Origin: Methylobacterium sp. E-045
GTDB taxonomy: Bacteria > Pseudomonadota > Alphaproteobacteria > Rhizobiales > Beijerinckiaceae
Reading direction: 5' to 3'
Assembly: GCF_022829685.1 (NCBI RefSeq)
Contig: NZ_JAKSYE010000125.1
Location: forward strand, 186,001-250,000
Length of the DNA: 64,000 nt
Within the stretch, counting starts at the first letter, position 1; each line of letters starts with the position of its first letter. The translations under genes were made by a program, and so were the position numbers. Below are positions 26,871 through 34,980 of this stretch, in pieces. The notes under the pieces were generated by a model, which did not search any database, was not told the origin of the DNA, and saw nothing but the letters and a program-made list of their open reading frames with translations.

Positions 26871-26908
26871 ATTGTAGGGTCAATGATGGAATCGTGGAGC
26901 CCTACAAT
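26871..26908. promoter_or_regulatory. Inverted repeat overlapping the MocR start codon
   Basis: ATTGTAGGG at 26871-26879 and CCCTACAAT at 26900-26908 flank both ATG codons of the regulator gene. A bound protein would block initiation at the gene that encodes it, which suggests direct autoregulation. The half-site matches that of the 26761-26787 repeat. Confidence 0.65.
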
Positions 26909-28274
26909 TCTGGATGAGCCCGGCCCGAAATATCTGGCCATCGTCCGGGTCCTGGCGGAGGACATTCGCACCGGTCGGCTCGCCCCCGGCATGCGGCTGC
27001 CGCCGCAGCGCAGCTTGGCCAGGCATCTCGACGTCGATCTCACCACCGTCACGCGGGCCTTCAACGAAGCCCGGAGGGCCGGGCTGATCGATGCCTCGGC
27101 CGGGCGCGGCAGCTTCGTCCGCGCCGCCGCGTCGCCACTCGCGAAAGTCCGGGTGCCGGACCCGTCGGCGAGCGTCGATTTCAGCATGAACATGCCGCCC
27201 CAGCCGGCGGAGGCGCGGCTCGCCGAGCGCATGGAGGCGGGATTGGCGCGGGTTTCCGCCTCGCCGGGCTTCCTCGACCGCCTGCAGTATCAGGACAGCG
27301 CCGGCAATCTGGCGGATCGCGCGGCTGCGGCGACCTGGCTCGCTCGCCGGCTGGGTCCCGTGTCGGTCCAGCGGGTCATCGTGGCCGCCGGGGCGCAGAC
27401 CGCCCTCTCGGCCATTCTCGCCGTGCTGCTGAAGCCCGGCGACGCGCTCTGCGTTCCCGCCCTCACTTATCCGGGCCTGCGCATGGCGGCGGAGCGGCGT
27501 GGTGCCCGGTTGCTCCCCGTCGCGACCGATCGCGACGGCATCGACCCCGATTCTTTCCTCGATCAGTGCCGGACCGAGAGACCGCGCGCCCTCTACCTGG
27601 TGCCGACCCTCGACAACCCGACGACGGCGACGATCCCGCTCGCCCGTCGGGAGCGGATCGCCGAGATCGCCCGGTCCCACGGGGTCGCGATCATCGAGGA
27701 CGACGCCTACGGCGCCCTGCCGCCCGACGCTCCGCCCCCGTTCGCGGCTCTGGCCGGCGACATCACCTGGCATGTGGCGACCTTGTCGAAATGCGTCACG
27801 CCGGGCTTGCGCATCGCCTATGTCGCCGTGCCGGGCACGAACGAAGCGGTCCGCGTCGCGGCCGAACTGCGCGCCATCAGCATGATGGCGTCACCGCTGG
27901 CCGCCGCCCTCGCTTCTCATTGGATCACGCATGGCGACCTCGACGCGATCGTCGCGTCCATCCGGCAGGAGAACGGCCGCCGCCAGAGCGTGGCGCGGCA
28001 GGCCCTGCAAGGCCTCGATGTCCTGGCTCATCCCTGCGGGCATCACCTCTGGCTCCCCCTGCCGCCGCCCTGGCGCCGCGACGCGTTCGGGGCGCATGCG
28101 CGGCAACTCGGATTGTCCGTGATCCAGAGCGACGCCTTCGCCGTCGGCCCGGCCCCCGACGCGATCCGCGTCTCCCTCGGTGCCGCCCCCGACGGCGAGG
28201 CCCTGCGCTACGGCCTCGGCCTTCTGGCGACCCTGCTGGCGCATCCGCCCGGTGCCATTTCCACCGTCGTGTGA
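26883..28274 (+). CDS. MocR-type GntR/aminotransferase transcriptional regulator
   Basis: About 463 residues. The GntR winged helix (YLAIVRVLAEDIRTGRL, then LPPQRSLARHLDVDLTTVTR) occupies residues 15-70. A class I aminotransferase-like domain follows, with LVPTLDNPTTATIPL, EDDAYGALPP and the PLP-binding TLSKCVTPGLRIAYV (Lys near residue 305). Such proteins sense pyridoxal phosphate or amino-acid-derived ligands and regulate a nearby transporter or enzyme. It diverges from DUF983-cydAB-DUF2474, so it may regulate that oxidase unit or itself. Two adjacent ATGs (26883 and 26886) are both possible. Confidence 0.92.
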   Translation: MMESWSPTILDEPGPKYLAIVRVLAEDIRTGRLAPGMRLPPQRSLARHLDVDLTTVTRAFNEARRAGLIDASAGRGSFVRAAASPLAKVRVPDPSASVDFSMNMPPQPAEARLAERMEAGLARVSASPGFLDRLQYQDSAGNLADRAAAATWLARRLGPVSVQRVIVAAGAQTALSAILAVLLKPGDALCVPALTYPGLRMAAERRGARLLPVATDRDGIDPDSFLDQCRTERPRALYLVPTLDNPTTATIPLARRERIAEIARSHGVAIIEDDAYGALPPDAPPPFAALAGDITWHVATLSKCVTPGLRIAYVAVPGTNEAVRVAAELRAISMMASPLAAALASHWITHGDLDAIVASIRQENGRRQSVARQALQGLDVLAHPCGHHLWLPLPPPWRRDAFGAHARQLGLSVIQSDAFAVGPAPDAIRVSLGAAPDGEALRYGLGLLATLLAHPPGAISTVV

Positions 28275-28645
28275 GGGCAAGGTCGGTGACTCCGGTGCCG
28301 GGATCGTAGCTCCGCCCCCCTCTGGAACCCGAATGGAGAACGACCCCATGTCCATACGGACGTCGCCGAGCGAAGGCGTCGATCCAGGTGGCCGCGGTGA
28401 GTTCACCTGCGGGATGACCATGTGGCCGGGGGGACAGTCGGCCCTGTCGAGGATCATGATCCGGAAGGCGGGCCCTCGCCCCAGTGAGATCGCGCCACCC
28501 GGCGGTATTACCGCGCCGGCATCTGCAGATGTTTGCGAAGATGCGAGCCGAGGTGAGAGACCCGAGATCCCGGTCTCAGAGCCGCAGTCCGACGTGGCGA
28601 CGAACGCATCGCGCCAACCCGATCAGCGTCGACGCTTGATGGTGT
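28275..28645. other. Intergenic region, nothing firm
   Basis: GC-rich DNA between the MocR gene and tRNA-Glu. An ATG at 28348 opens a frame across it, but composition and neighbours give no support. It may hold the 3' processing region of the tRNA transcript. Confidence 0.4.
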
Positions 28646-28720
28646 TGGCGCGCCCTGCGGGAATCGAACCCGCCTTTTCAGCGTGAAAGGCTGACGTCCT
28701 AACCGATAGACGAAGGGCGC
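28646..28720 (-). tRNA. tRNA-Glu (anticodon UUC)
   Basis: On the minus strand the acceptor GCGCCCT pairs with AGGGCGC. The anticodon loop is in CAGCCTTTCACGCTG with TTC in the loop. The T arm GCGGGTTCGATTCCCGC is complete. CCA is encoded at the 3' end (28646-28648). The gene is a single unit with no rRNA nearby. Confidence 0.97.
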
Positions 28721-28877
28721 TTGCTCGGGAGCGAGGGTTCTATAGGCGGCTTCCCCCGGCAGGGCAACCGGCGTTTCGCGGTGTTTCGCGCTTGACGAAC
28801 GGCATGGCGGTCGCTTTGTCGCTGCTCAGCATCGGCGCGGCGTTTCCGTCCTGCCGTCAGACAGTGGATCACACCCT

Positions 28878-29690
28878 ATGAATACGCGACGCGACGGACC
28901 GGGCGGGCCCCGCACGAGCCGCCCCGGCGGCCAGCGCGACCGGTTTCGACATGGCCCGCCCTCCTCCGGGCCGCGCGGGGTGAGCGGCGACCATGTCGTG
29001 CTCTATGGCTGGCACCCGGTGTCGCAGGCCCTGGCGAACGAGGGACGCGGCCTGCATCGGCTGCTCGCCACCGAGAATGCCCTGGCGCGCCTGACCGAGG
29101 AGCTCGGCCCGCTCCGGATCGACGCCGAACTGGTGCGGCCCAACGCCATCAACGCCCTGCTCGGGCCGGATGCCGTGCATCAGGGCCTCTATCTCGAGGC
29201 CGATCCCCTCCCCGGCCCGGATCTCGACGACCTGCCGGACGATGCCCTGCTGCTGGCGCTGGACCAGATCACCGATCCGCATAACGTCGGTGCCATCGTC
29301 CGCACCGCCGCGGCCTTCGGTGTCGCGGGGATCATCACCACGGCGCGGCATTCGCCCACGGCCACGGGCGTGCTCGCCAAATCCGCATCGGGCGGCCTCG
29401 AACACGTGCCCCTGGTGATCGTGCGCAACCTGTCCGATGCGCTGATCGATCTCGGCAAACGCGGCTTCACCCGCATCGGCCTCGATTCCGAGGGCGAGGC
29501 CACCCTCGATTCGGTCGGGCCGAAACGTCCGGCGGTCATCGTGCTCGGCGCCGAGGGCAAGGGCCTGCGCCAGCGCACGCGGGACAATTGCGACGTCCTC
29601 GCCCGCATTCCCTTCAGCGGCGAGATCCGCAGCATCAACGTATCGAACGCCGCCGCGATCACGCTCTATGCCCTGAGCTCCAAGAAGTAA
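28878..29690 (+). CDS. rlmB: 23S rRNA (guanosine-2'-O-)-methyltransferase RlmB / SpoU family
   Basis: A 270-residue SPOUT methyltransferase. After a basic Gly/Arg/Pro-rich N-terminal tail comes an L30e-like substrate-binding domain (VLYGWHPVSQALANEGRG, about 40-110). The SpoU domain carries motif 1 ALDQITDPHNVGAIVRTAAA near residue 135, motif 2 VIVLGAEGKGLRQRTRDNC and motif 3 IPFSGEIRSINVSNAAAI. These motifs bind AdoMet in the trefoil knot. The substrate is most likely G2251 of 23S rRNA, by family. A related tRNA Gm18 methyltransferase of the same fold cannot be excluded. Confidence 0.88.
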   Translation: MNTRRDGPGGPRTSRPGGQRDRFRHGPPSSGPRGVSGDHVVLYGWHPVSQALANEGRGLHRLLATENALARLTEELGPLRIDAELVRPNAINALLGPDAVHQGLYLEADPLPGPDLDDLPDDALLLALDQITDPHNVGAIVRTAAAFGVAGIITTARHSPTATGVLAKSASGGLEHVPLVIVRNLSDALIDLGKRGFTRIGLDSEGEATLDSVGPKRPAVIVLGAEGKGLRQRTRDNCDVLARIPFSGEIRSINVSNAAAITLYALSSKK

Positions 29691-30838
29691 ATTTTAAATA
29701 TCTTATTTTGCGCTTTATTTTGCAGGGTAATTCTTCATGACACTAATTGCCGGGTTCATTAGGGAGGATGGTTTGTTGCTGCTTGGGGACGCGCTCCTCA
29801 CATCTGACAATAACGATTTTTTAGACCATCCGCTTCCCACAATGGGTCTTCCTAATGAAAGTAAATCTATTGCAGGCTTAAATTTCTACGTTGCTGGAAT
29901 GTGTCGAAAGGTCGTGCCGATAACGGACCAGACTTGCATTGTTGTGTCCGGAGATATTCGAGAAATTCAGGAATATCTAAATAGGTTGGTCAACCTTTGT
30001 CGCCCTGGGTTTTATTCTGAAGCAGAAATCCTAAGCCTGTGCGAAAAATCAGGTTTAGAAAACGCAAAATTTAGTTTTATGTTTGCATCTTGCGGAGATG
30101 GGAGGGTTAATTTTATACATCACAGGATGATCATGCAAGAACAGTCGCCAAATAGAAGGATATTTATTGCGGGGAGTGGGCAGAAATCTTTTAATAAGTA
30201 TTTTCTTAAACATTTCCGGAGGAAGAGAACGGATGCAGGGGATGCAATTAAAGGCGTAGTCTCTTTATGTTCTAGTCTGATATTTGCACAATATAGGGGA
30301 GAATTCGGTATTTCAGAAAGATATGGTGGATTTTTTGAAGCCATATTTAGTGATGAAGGCGGGTTTAAAAACATATCTAACGTATTGTATGTTTACCGCA
30401 ATTGGTGGTTTTCAGAAAATTCTAGATATGCGAAAATCGCAAAGGAGGTATTCAATACAGACGGAGTAAATCACAATGTAGAGGCAATAATATATATGAC
30501 GCATGTCGGCGATAATATGTTGGTAGCTCGCTGGCTAAGCGGTGATATTAGATTGTCATTTATTCCTAGTCTTTTGCAGCACAGAGCTACAACATTTCCG
30601 TTGAAATTTGATAAAATCGATCTTGTGGTAGAAACCGTTACGCATGGCAGTGGCGCTCCTGCTTTTCAAATGGTCACAAGAGGTACCGAAGTCTTAAAAA
30701 AGTATTCTGTAAAAATAGACAAGGCAGGATACAAGGTCGATATTCCAAACGATATCTCAGAAAAAATGGTTACGGAAATAAAAAAATTTACTAATATAGA
30801 GCGATAAATTCGATTATTGCCATCGAACACTGTTCTAT
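29691..30838 (+). other. AT-rich patch carrying a single foreign-looking gene
   Basis: Base composition drops at the rlmB stop: lines read by eye are about 30-45 % GC against roughly 65-70 % on both sides. It returns to normal at the end of the CYTH-CHAD gene. The patch contains one gene with its own upstream AT-rich region, and no transposase, integrase or flanking direct repeat was found. Codon use (many AAT, TTT, ATA) is unlike the neighbours. It is probably a horizontally acquired cargo gene. Confidence 0.8.
29737..30807 (+). CDS. Proteasome/HslV-like Ntn hydrolase with C-terminal extension (orphan, AT-rich)
   Basis: A 356-residue cytosolic protein with no membrane segment. Removal of Met1 would expose Thr as residue 1. 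The first strand and turn (TLIAGFIREDGLLLLGD) place an Asp at residue 17, as in HslV and proteasome beta subunits. The downstream parallels hold in order: a CRKVVPITDQTCIVVSGD strand pair where HslV has its KKVRRLYNDKVIAGFAG segment, a FMFASCGDGRVNFIHH strand, and IFIAGSGQKSFNKYF matching the IAIGSGG region. DAIKGVVSLC and ISERYGGFFEAIF then resemble the proteasome strand after helix H3. About 110 extra C-terminal residues and a longer loop before the Lys candidate (near residue 58) have no counterpart there. No ATPase or alpha subunit is adjacent. The resemblance is my reading, not a search result. Confidence 0.6.
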   Translation: MTLIAGFIREDGLLLLGDALLTSDNNDFLDHPLPTMGLPNESKSIAGLNFYVAGMCRKVVPITDQTCIVVSGDIREIQEYLNRLVNLCRPGFYSEAEILSLCEKSGLENAKFSFMFASCGDGRVNFIHHRMIMQEQSPNRRIFIAGSGQKSFNKYFLKHFRRKRTDAGDAIKGVVSLCSSLIFAQYRGEFGISERYGGFFEAIFSDEGGFKNISNVLYVYRNWWFSENSRYAKIAKEVFNTDGVNHNVEAIIYMTHVGDNMLVARWLSGDIRLSFIPSLLQHRATTFPLKFDKIDLVVETVTHGSGAPAFQMVTRGTEVLKKYSVKIDKAGYKVDIPNDISEKMVTEIKKFTNIER

Positions 30839-30862
30839 GGAGATAATCGTAAATTTATCTCC
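30839..30862 (-). other. Hairpin spanning the CYTH-CHAD stop codon
   Basis: GGAGATAA and TTATCTCC form a perfect eight-base inverted repeat around an eight-base loop. The stop codon of the CYTH-CHAD gene lies within the right arm. It marks the edge of the AT-rich patch. There is no long T-run after it in the direction of that gene, so it is only a weak terminator candidate. Confidence 0.35.
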
Positions 30863-32399
30863 AGAACGGCTTCACGTCGAGAAGGGCCTCGTGCGCCTGC
30901 CCCGCCGCCTTGAGCAGGTCGTTGGTGCGGGCTTCGCCGTCGGCGGCGGTGAGGCCGGCGGCGAAGAGCGCCCGTCCGTCGCCCTCGGCGGCCTCGCCCG
31001 TCCCGCTGGCGAGGCTCGCGAGGACGGAATGGGCGGTGGCGAGGTCGTTGAGCGCGCCGAGATGGTCCTGCAGGTCGGAGAGGGCCGAGACGAAGGCCTT
31101 GTGGCGCTTCTGCGCTTTCTTCTCCCCGTAGAGCGAGGCGAAGAACTCCGCGCCGTAGCGCAGCTTCTTGGCTTCGATGCGGACCTCGTGCCGGGCCTCC
31201 GCGTCGAGGCGCTGGAGATGGCGGCCGCGCTTGCGGATGCGCCGGCGGGCCTTGTCGAGCATCGCTTCCGCATGATCGCGGGCGGAGACGCCCTCCCGCT
31301 CCGCGTCGCCGCGCCACGGCCCGGTCTCGATCCAGGCGGATACGTCGAGGATCAGGCTGCGCCAGGCTTGCGAGTCCAGGATCGAGAACACGGTCCCGTA
31401 GGCGCGGTCCCGCTCCGCTTCGAGGCGGAGTCGCAGGTCGTCGAGCCCCGCCTCGTCGGGTCTCCGCGCCATCTCGTCGGCCAGGGTCTCGCTGAGGAAG
31501 ACGTCGAGGTTGCGGGCGTGTCCGAACGGCTCGGTGACGCGTTTGATCTCCTGGCGAAGATGCGTGGCGGCGGGATCGGCGGCGAGAATCGGCTTGAACA
31601 GGGTGAAAGCCGAGCGCAGCCGCCGCAGGGCGACGCGGATCTGGTGCAGCCCTTCCGGGTCGCGCGTCTTCAGGAAGACATCCTCGTTGAGCCGCAGCTG
31701 GGTGAGGCAGGCGACGGCGACGGCGCGGAAGGCCGTGGCCGCCGAGGCGTCGACATCGAGCTTGACCGCTCCGGCCTTGCTCGGCCGCCGCAGGGTGTCG
31801 TTGAGGATCCTGAAGCCGCGCTCGCTCTTCGACAGCACGCCGAGACGCAGGGGCACGGTCTCCGCGAGGCTCTGCGCCAGCAGGAACAGGTCCGCCGGAT
31901 CGCCCTCGACCAGTTCGAGTTCGAGCTCCCAGATCGGCGCGTCGCCGACGGGCGTCTCCACCCGCCCCTGGTCGAGGGTCGCCGAAATGCGGGAGCGTCC
32001 ATGGCCGACGGCGCGGGTGGTGCGCTCGATGATGGTGGTGACGACGGCGGCGAGGTCGGGCGAGGACGCGCTGCCGAGCACGTCCGGAACCGGCGTGTCC
32101 TCGAGGAGCGACAGGTCCGGGGTCGGGCCGTCCACCGCCCATTCCCATTCCGAACGGTCGAACAGGCCGGCCGCCGAGGAGGCGGCCTTCACCGTCTGGA
32201 CGTGGCGCTCCCCATGCCGGCGAACCCGCAGGGTCATCCCCTTGCGGTGAAGCGCCCGGTCGGCGGTGTCGTAGTAGGTGGCGGACAGGAACTCGGCCTC
32301 CGTCGGCTCCTCGACGGCGAGCAGCGGGTGGCGTGCCAGCTCCGCCAGGTCCGCGGCGCCGCAATCCAGCTTCAGCTCGACTTCCCTCGGGGTACCCAT
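30855..32399 (-). CDS. CYTH-CHAD protein (YgiF-like inorganic triphosphatase)
   Basis: A 514-residue two-domain protein. The N-terminal CYTH domain starts REVELKLDCGAADLAEL with the ExExK motif (EVELK), then YYDTADRALHRKGMTLRVRR and the acidic WELELELVEGDPADL. The C-terminal CHAD helical domain contains LHQIRVALRRLRSAFTLFKP (conserved His and Arg) and HEVRIEAKKLRYGAEFF, typical polyphosphate-binding helices. The enzyme should hydrolyse inorganic triphosphate, with the CHAD part binding polyphosphate. The ATG at 32397-32399 removes a short non-conserved upstream extension. It is a single-gene unit on the minus strand. Confidence 0.93.
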   Translation of the reverse strand: MGTPREVELKLDCGAADLAELARHPLLAVEEPTEAEFLSATYYDTADRALHRKGMTLRVRRHGERHVQTVKAASSAAGLFDRSEWEWAVDGPTPDLSLLEDTPVPDVLGSASSPDLAAVVTTIIERTTRAVGHGRSRISATLDQGRVETPVGDAPIWELELELVEGDPADLFLLAQSLAETVPLRLGVLSKSERGFRILNDTLRRPSKAGAVKLDVDASAATAFRAVAVACLTQLRLNEDVFLKTRDPEGLHQIRVALRRLRSAFTLFKPILAADPAATHLRQEIKRVTEPFGHARNLDVFLSETLADEMARRPDEAGLDDLRLRLEAERDRAYGTVFSILDSQAWRSLILDVSAWIETGPWRGDAEREGVSARDHAEAMLDKARRRIRKRGRHLQRLDAEARHEVRIEAKKLRYGAEFFASLYGEKKAQKRHKAFVSALSDLQDHLGALNDLATAHSVLASLASGTGEAAEGDGRALFAAGLTAADGEARTNDLLKAAGQAHEALLDVKPFWR

Positions 32400-32609
32400 C
32401 GATCGTCCTGTTCCTTGATCCGGTGTGACGGGCGCCAACGCCCGAGGACCGGGTGTGGATCATCCATGGGCTTTCACGGGCGTGCAAGCACGCCATGTCG
32501 TTGCCCGGATGGACAAACCCGAGAATTCCCGTAGCTGGGACGGGATGGCCCGGCCGGTCGGGCCTCGATCCCGCGCACGGGACCATAGGCACGGGATGTT
32601 AAGGGTACG

Positions 32610-33356
32610 ATGACGGTGGACCGGGTGAGGGCCGATCGGCTCCTGGTCGAGGGCGGCCATTTCGAAAGCCGGGCGAGGGCCCAGGCGGCGATCGAGGCGG
32701 GCCTCGTCACCGCCGACGACCGCCCCGTGACCCGCGCCTCGGACAGGCTCGACCCGAAGGCGCGGATCGTGGCGAGCGCGCCCCATCCCTTCGTCTCGCG
32801 CGGCGGGCTGAAGCTGCAGGCCGCGCTGGATGCGTTCGGCTTCGATCCGGCCGGGCTCGTCTGCCTCGATGTCGGCGCGTCCACCGGCGGCTTCACCGAC
32901 GTCCTGCTGAAAGCCGGTGCCGGGCATGTCTACGCGGTCGATGTCGGCCGCGACCAGCTGCATGCCTCCCTGCGCGGCGATCCCCGCGTGACCAGCCTCG
33001 AGGGCCGGGACGTGCGCGGCCTCGACGCGGCGGCGATCCCCCGCCCGCCGTCCCTCGTGGCGATCGACGTCAGCTTCATCGCCCTTCGCCTTGTCCTGCC
33101 CGCAATCGTGCCGCTCATGGCCCCCGGTGCGGCCCTGGCGGCACTGATCAAGCCTCAATTCGAGGCGGGGCGCGACCGGGTCGGGCGCGGCGGCATCGTC
33201 CGCGACGAGGCCGTCCACCAGGCGGTCTGCGGCGAGGTGACGGGCCTCGTCGCCGATCTCGGCCTGTCGGTCCTCGGCCTCATCCCCTCCCCTGTCGCCG
33301 GTGGCGACGGCAATCGCGAGTTCCTCATCGGGGCACGCTCGACGGTGCGCCCATGA
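32610..33356 (+). CDS. tlyA: TlyA family rRNA (cytidine-2'-O)-methyltransferase
   Basis: A 248-residue protein. The N-terminal S4 RNA-binding domain (RADRLLVEGGHFESRARAQA) precedes an RrmJ-like AdoMet fold with CLDVGASTGGFTDVLLKAGA (motif I, around residue 88), AVDVGRDQLH, and the catalytic-region segments PSLVAIDVSFIALR and ALIKPQFEAGRDRV. TlyA 2'-O-methylates C1409 of 16S and, in some species, C1920 of 23S rRNA; some members are annotated as hemolysins. An AAGGG site precedes the ATG. The gene overlaps the next by four bases. Confidence 0.92.
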   Translation: MTVDRVRADRLLVEGGHFESRARAQAAIEAGLVTADDRPVTRASDRLDPKARIVASAPHPFVSRGGLKLQAALDAFGFDPAGLVCLDVGASTGGFTDVLLKAGAGHVYAVDVGRDQLHASLRGDPRVTSLEGRDVRGLDAAAIPRPPSLVAIDVSFIALRLVLPAIVPLMAPGAALAALIKPQFEAGRDRVGRGGIVRDEAVHQAVCGEVTGLVADLGLSVLGLIPSPVAGGDGNREFLIGARSTVRP

Positions 33357-34633
33357 CGGACACGACCATGACCGACCAATCGACCCCTCGCACCGTCGAG
33401 ATCGCGCGCCTCGGGCAGCGCGGCGACGGCATGGCGACGGACGGCACCATCGTCCCCTACGCCCTGCCCGGCGAGCGCGTCTCGATCCGCAACGACGGCA
33501 CGCGGGTCTCCCTCGTCGCGGTGGAGACCCCCTCCCCGGACAGGATCGACCCGTTCTGCGGTTATTTCGGAACCTGCGGCGGCTGCGCGGTCCAGCATCT
33601 CGCACCTGAGCCCTACGCCGCCTGGAAGCGGGGCAACCTGGCGCAGGGCCTGGCCCAGGCCGGCATCGACGTGCCGTGCGAGCCCGCCCGCGATGCCCAC
33701 GGATCGGGCCGCCGCAGGCTGACGCTCCATGTGCGCGAGATCGACGGCAAGGGCGTCGCCGGGTTGATGGAGGCGCGCAGCCACGCCCTCGTGGCCATCG
33801 ACCATTGCCCGATCACCGTCGAGCCGCTCCACCGGGCACCGGCCGTCGCGCGGGCGCTGAGTGCGCCCCTCGGACATGGCCGAAAGCCCCTCGACGTCGC
33901 CTTCACCGCCACCGAAGCCGGTCTCGACGTGGACCTGCGCGGGCACGGCCCGGTGAGCGAGGGCCTGCGCGCCACGCTGGTGCGCCTGGCGGGCGACCTC
34001 GACCTCGCGCGCCTGTCCCTGCACGGCGACATCGTGGTGGAGCGCCGCGCGCCCGCGATCACCACCGGCGGGGCCCGCCTCGTGCCGCCGCCGGGGGGCT
34101 TCCTGCAGGCGACGGAAGCGGGCGAGGCAATGCTCGCCGAGCTCGTCGTCTCCGCCCTCGACAAGCGCGTGAAGCGTGTCGTCGACTTGTTCTCCGGCGC
34201 CGGCCCGTTCACCCTCGCCATGGCCCGCACGCGGGATGTCCATGCGGTGGAGGGCGAGGCGGCGGCGATCGCCAGCCTCGACCGGGCGTTTCGTGCCACG
34301 CGCGGCCTGCACCGGATCACGAGCGAGACCCGCGACCTCTTCCGCCGGCCCCTCCTGCCCATCGAACTCGAGACCTTCGACGCCGTGGTGTTCGATCCGC
34401 CGCGCGCCGGAGCCCAGGCCCAGGCCAAGCGCATCGCGGAATCGAAAGTGCCCCTGGTCATCGGCGTCGCCTGCGACATCGGCTCGTTCGCCCGCGACGC
34501 GGCGACGCTGATCGAGGGCGGCTATCGCCTCGAACGGGTCGTCCCCGTCGACCAGTTCAAATATTCGAGCCATCTCGAAATGGTGGGCGTGTTCCGGAAG
34601 GACGTGGCCAAGCGCCGGCCGTCGCTGAGGTAG
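33353..34633 (+). CDS. TrmA/RlmD-type RNA m5U methyltransferase, iron-sulfur containing
   Basis: A 426-residue class I methyltransferase. A TRAM-like N-terminal part (TVEIARLGQRGDGMATDGTI) precedes the Fe-S cysteine set FCGYFGTCGGCAVQHL near residue 68, as in RlmC/RlmD. The AdoMet core follows, with VVDLFSGAGPFTLAMA near residue 280, VEGEAAAIASL and the FDPPRAGAQAQAKRI motif near 350. The usual catalytic Cys is probably in the C-terminal GVACDIGSFARDA stretch. The ATGA overlap with tlyA indicates translational coupling, so both enzymes modify rRNA. The substrate is probably 23S rRNA, by family. Confidence 0.9.
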   Translation: MTDTTMTDQSTPRTVEIARLGQRGDGMATDGTIVPYALPGERVSIRNDGTRVSLVAVETPSPDRIDPFCGYFGTCGGCAVQHLAPEPYAAWKRGNLAQGLAQAGIDVPCEPARDAHGSGRRRLTLHVREIDGKGVAGLMEARSHALVAIDHCPITVEPLHRAPAVARALSAPLGHGRKPLDVAFTATEAGLDVDLRGHGPVSEGLRATLVRLAGDLDLARLSLHGDIVVERRAPAITTGGARLVPPPGGFLQATEAGEAMLAELVVSALDKRVKRVVDLFSGAGPFTLAMARTRDVHAVEGEAAAIASLDRAFRATRGLHRITSETRDLFRRPLLPIELETFDAVVFDPPRAGAQAQAKRIAESKVPLVIGVACDIGSFARDAATLIEGGYRLERVVPVDQFKYSSHLEMVGVFRKDVAKRRPSLR

Positions 34634-34807
34634 GGGCCGGCTCCGACGGTCGCGGAGAGCACCTCGTCTCCGGGGCGCAGTGCGCTGCGGCACGCGGCAG
34701 GGCTCCGCGAGGTCATGGCAGCCGCGCTCGCCATCCCATGGCCGGCACGGCTCGCCATCGCCATGTTGGGGACAAGCCGAGTCTCTCCCCATTCAGGATC
34801 CTTCGTC

Positions 34808-34963
34808 GTGGACGTCTTCACCGCCAAGCTGCTGGTTTCCGCAGCCATCGTCACGGCCGTCGCCGGGTTCTCCCTGCTGACCGCCGGCTGGGCCCTCCTC
34901 GACGTCTACAACGATTTTCGTCGCGGAGCCGACGAGCGCGCCTCCTCCCGACCCCAGAGCTGA
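34808..34963 (+). CDS. Small single-helix membrane protein, probable
   Basis: A GTG at 34808, with an AGGA sequence just upstream, opens a frame of 51 residues. It has one long hydrophobic helix (AKLLVSAAIVTAVAGFSLLT) and a charged C-terminus (DVYNDFRRGADERASS). A longer in-frame start at 34715 is also possible and would give 82 residues. I recognise no family. The helix followed by a charged tail is a common pattern for small inner-membrane proteins, so I think the gene is real but with an uncertain start. Confidence 0.45.
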   Translation: MDVFTAKLLVSAAIVTAVAGFSLLTAGWALLDVYNDFRRGADERASSRPQS

Positions 34964-34980
34964 GCGCCCACACGCGGCGA

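Noticed and set aside
29691..30838. The AT-rich patch as an insertion sequence or prophage remnant
   Set aside because: No transposase, integrase, terminal inverted repeat or target duplication is visible; it is described as single-gene foreign cargo instead.
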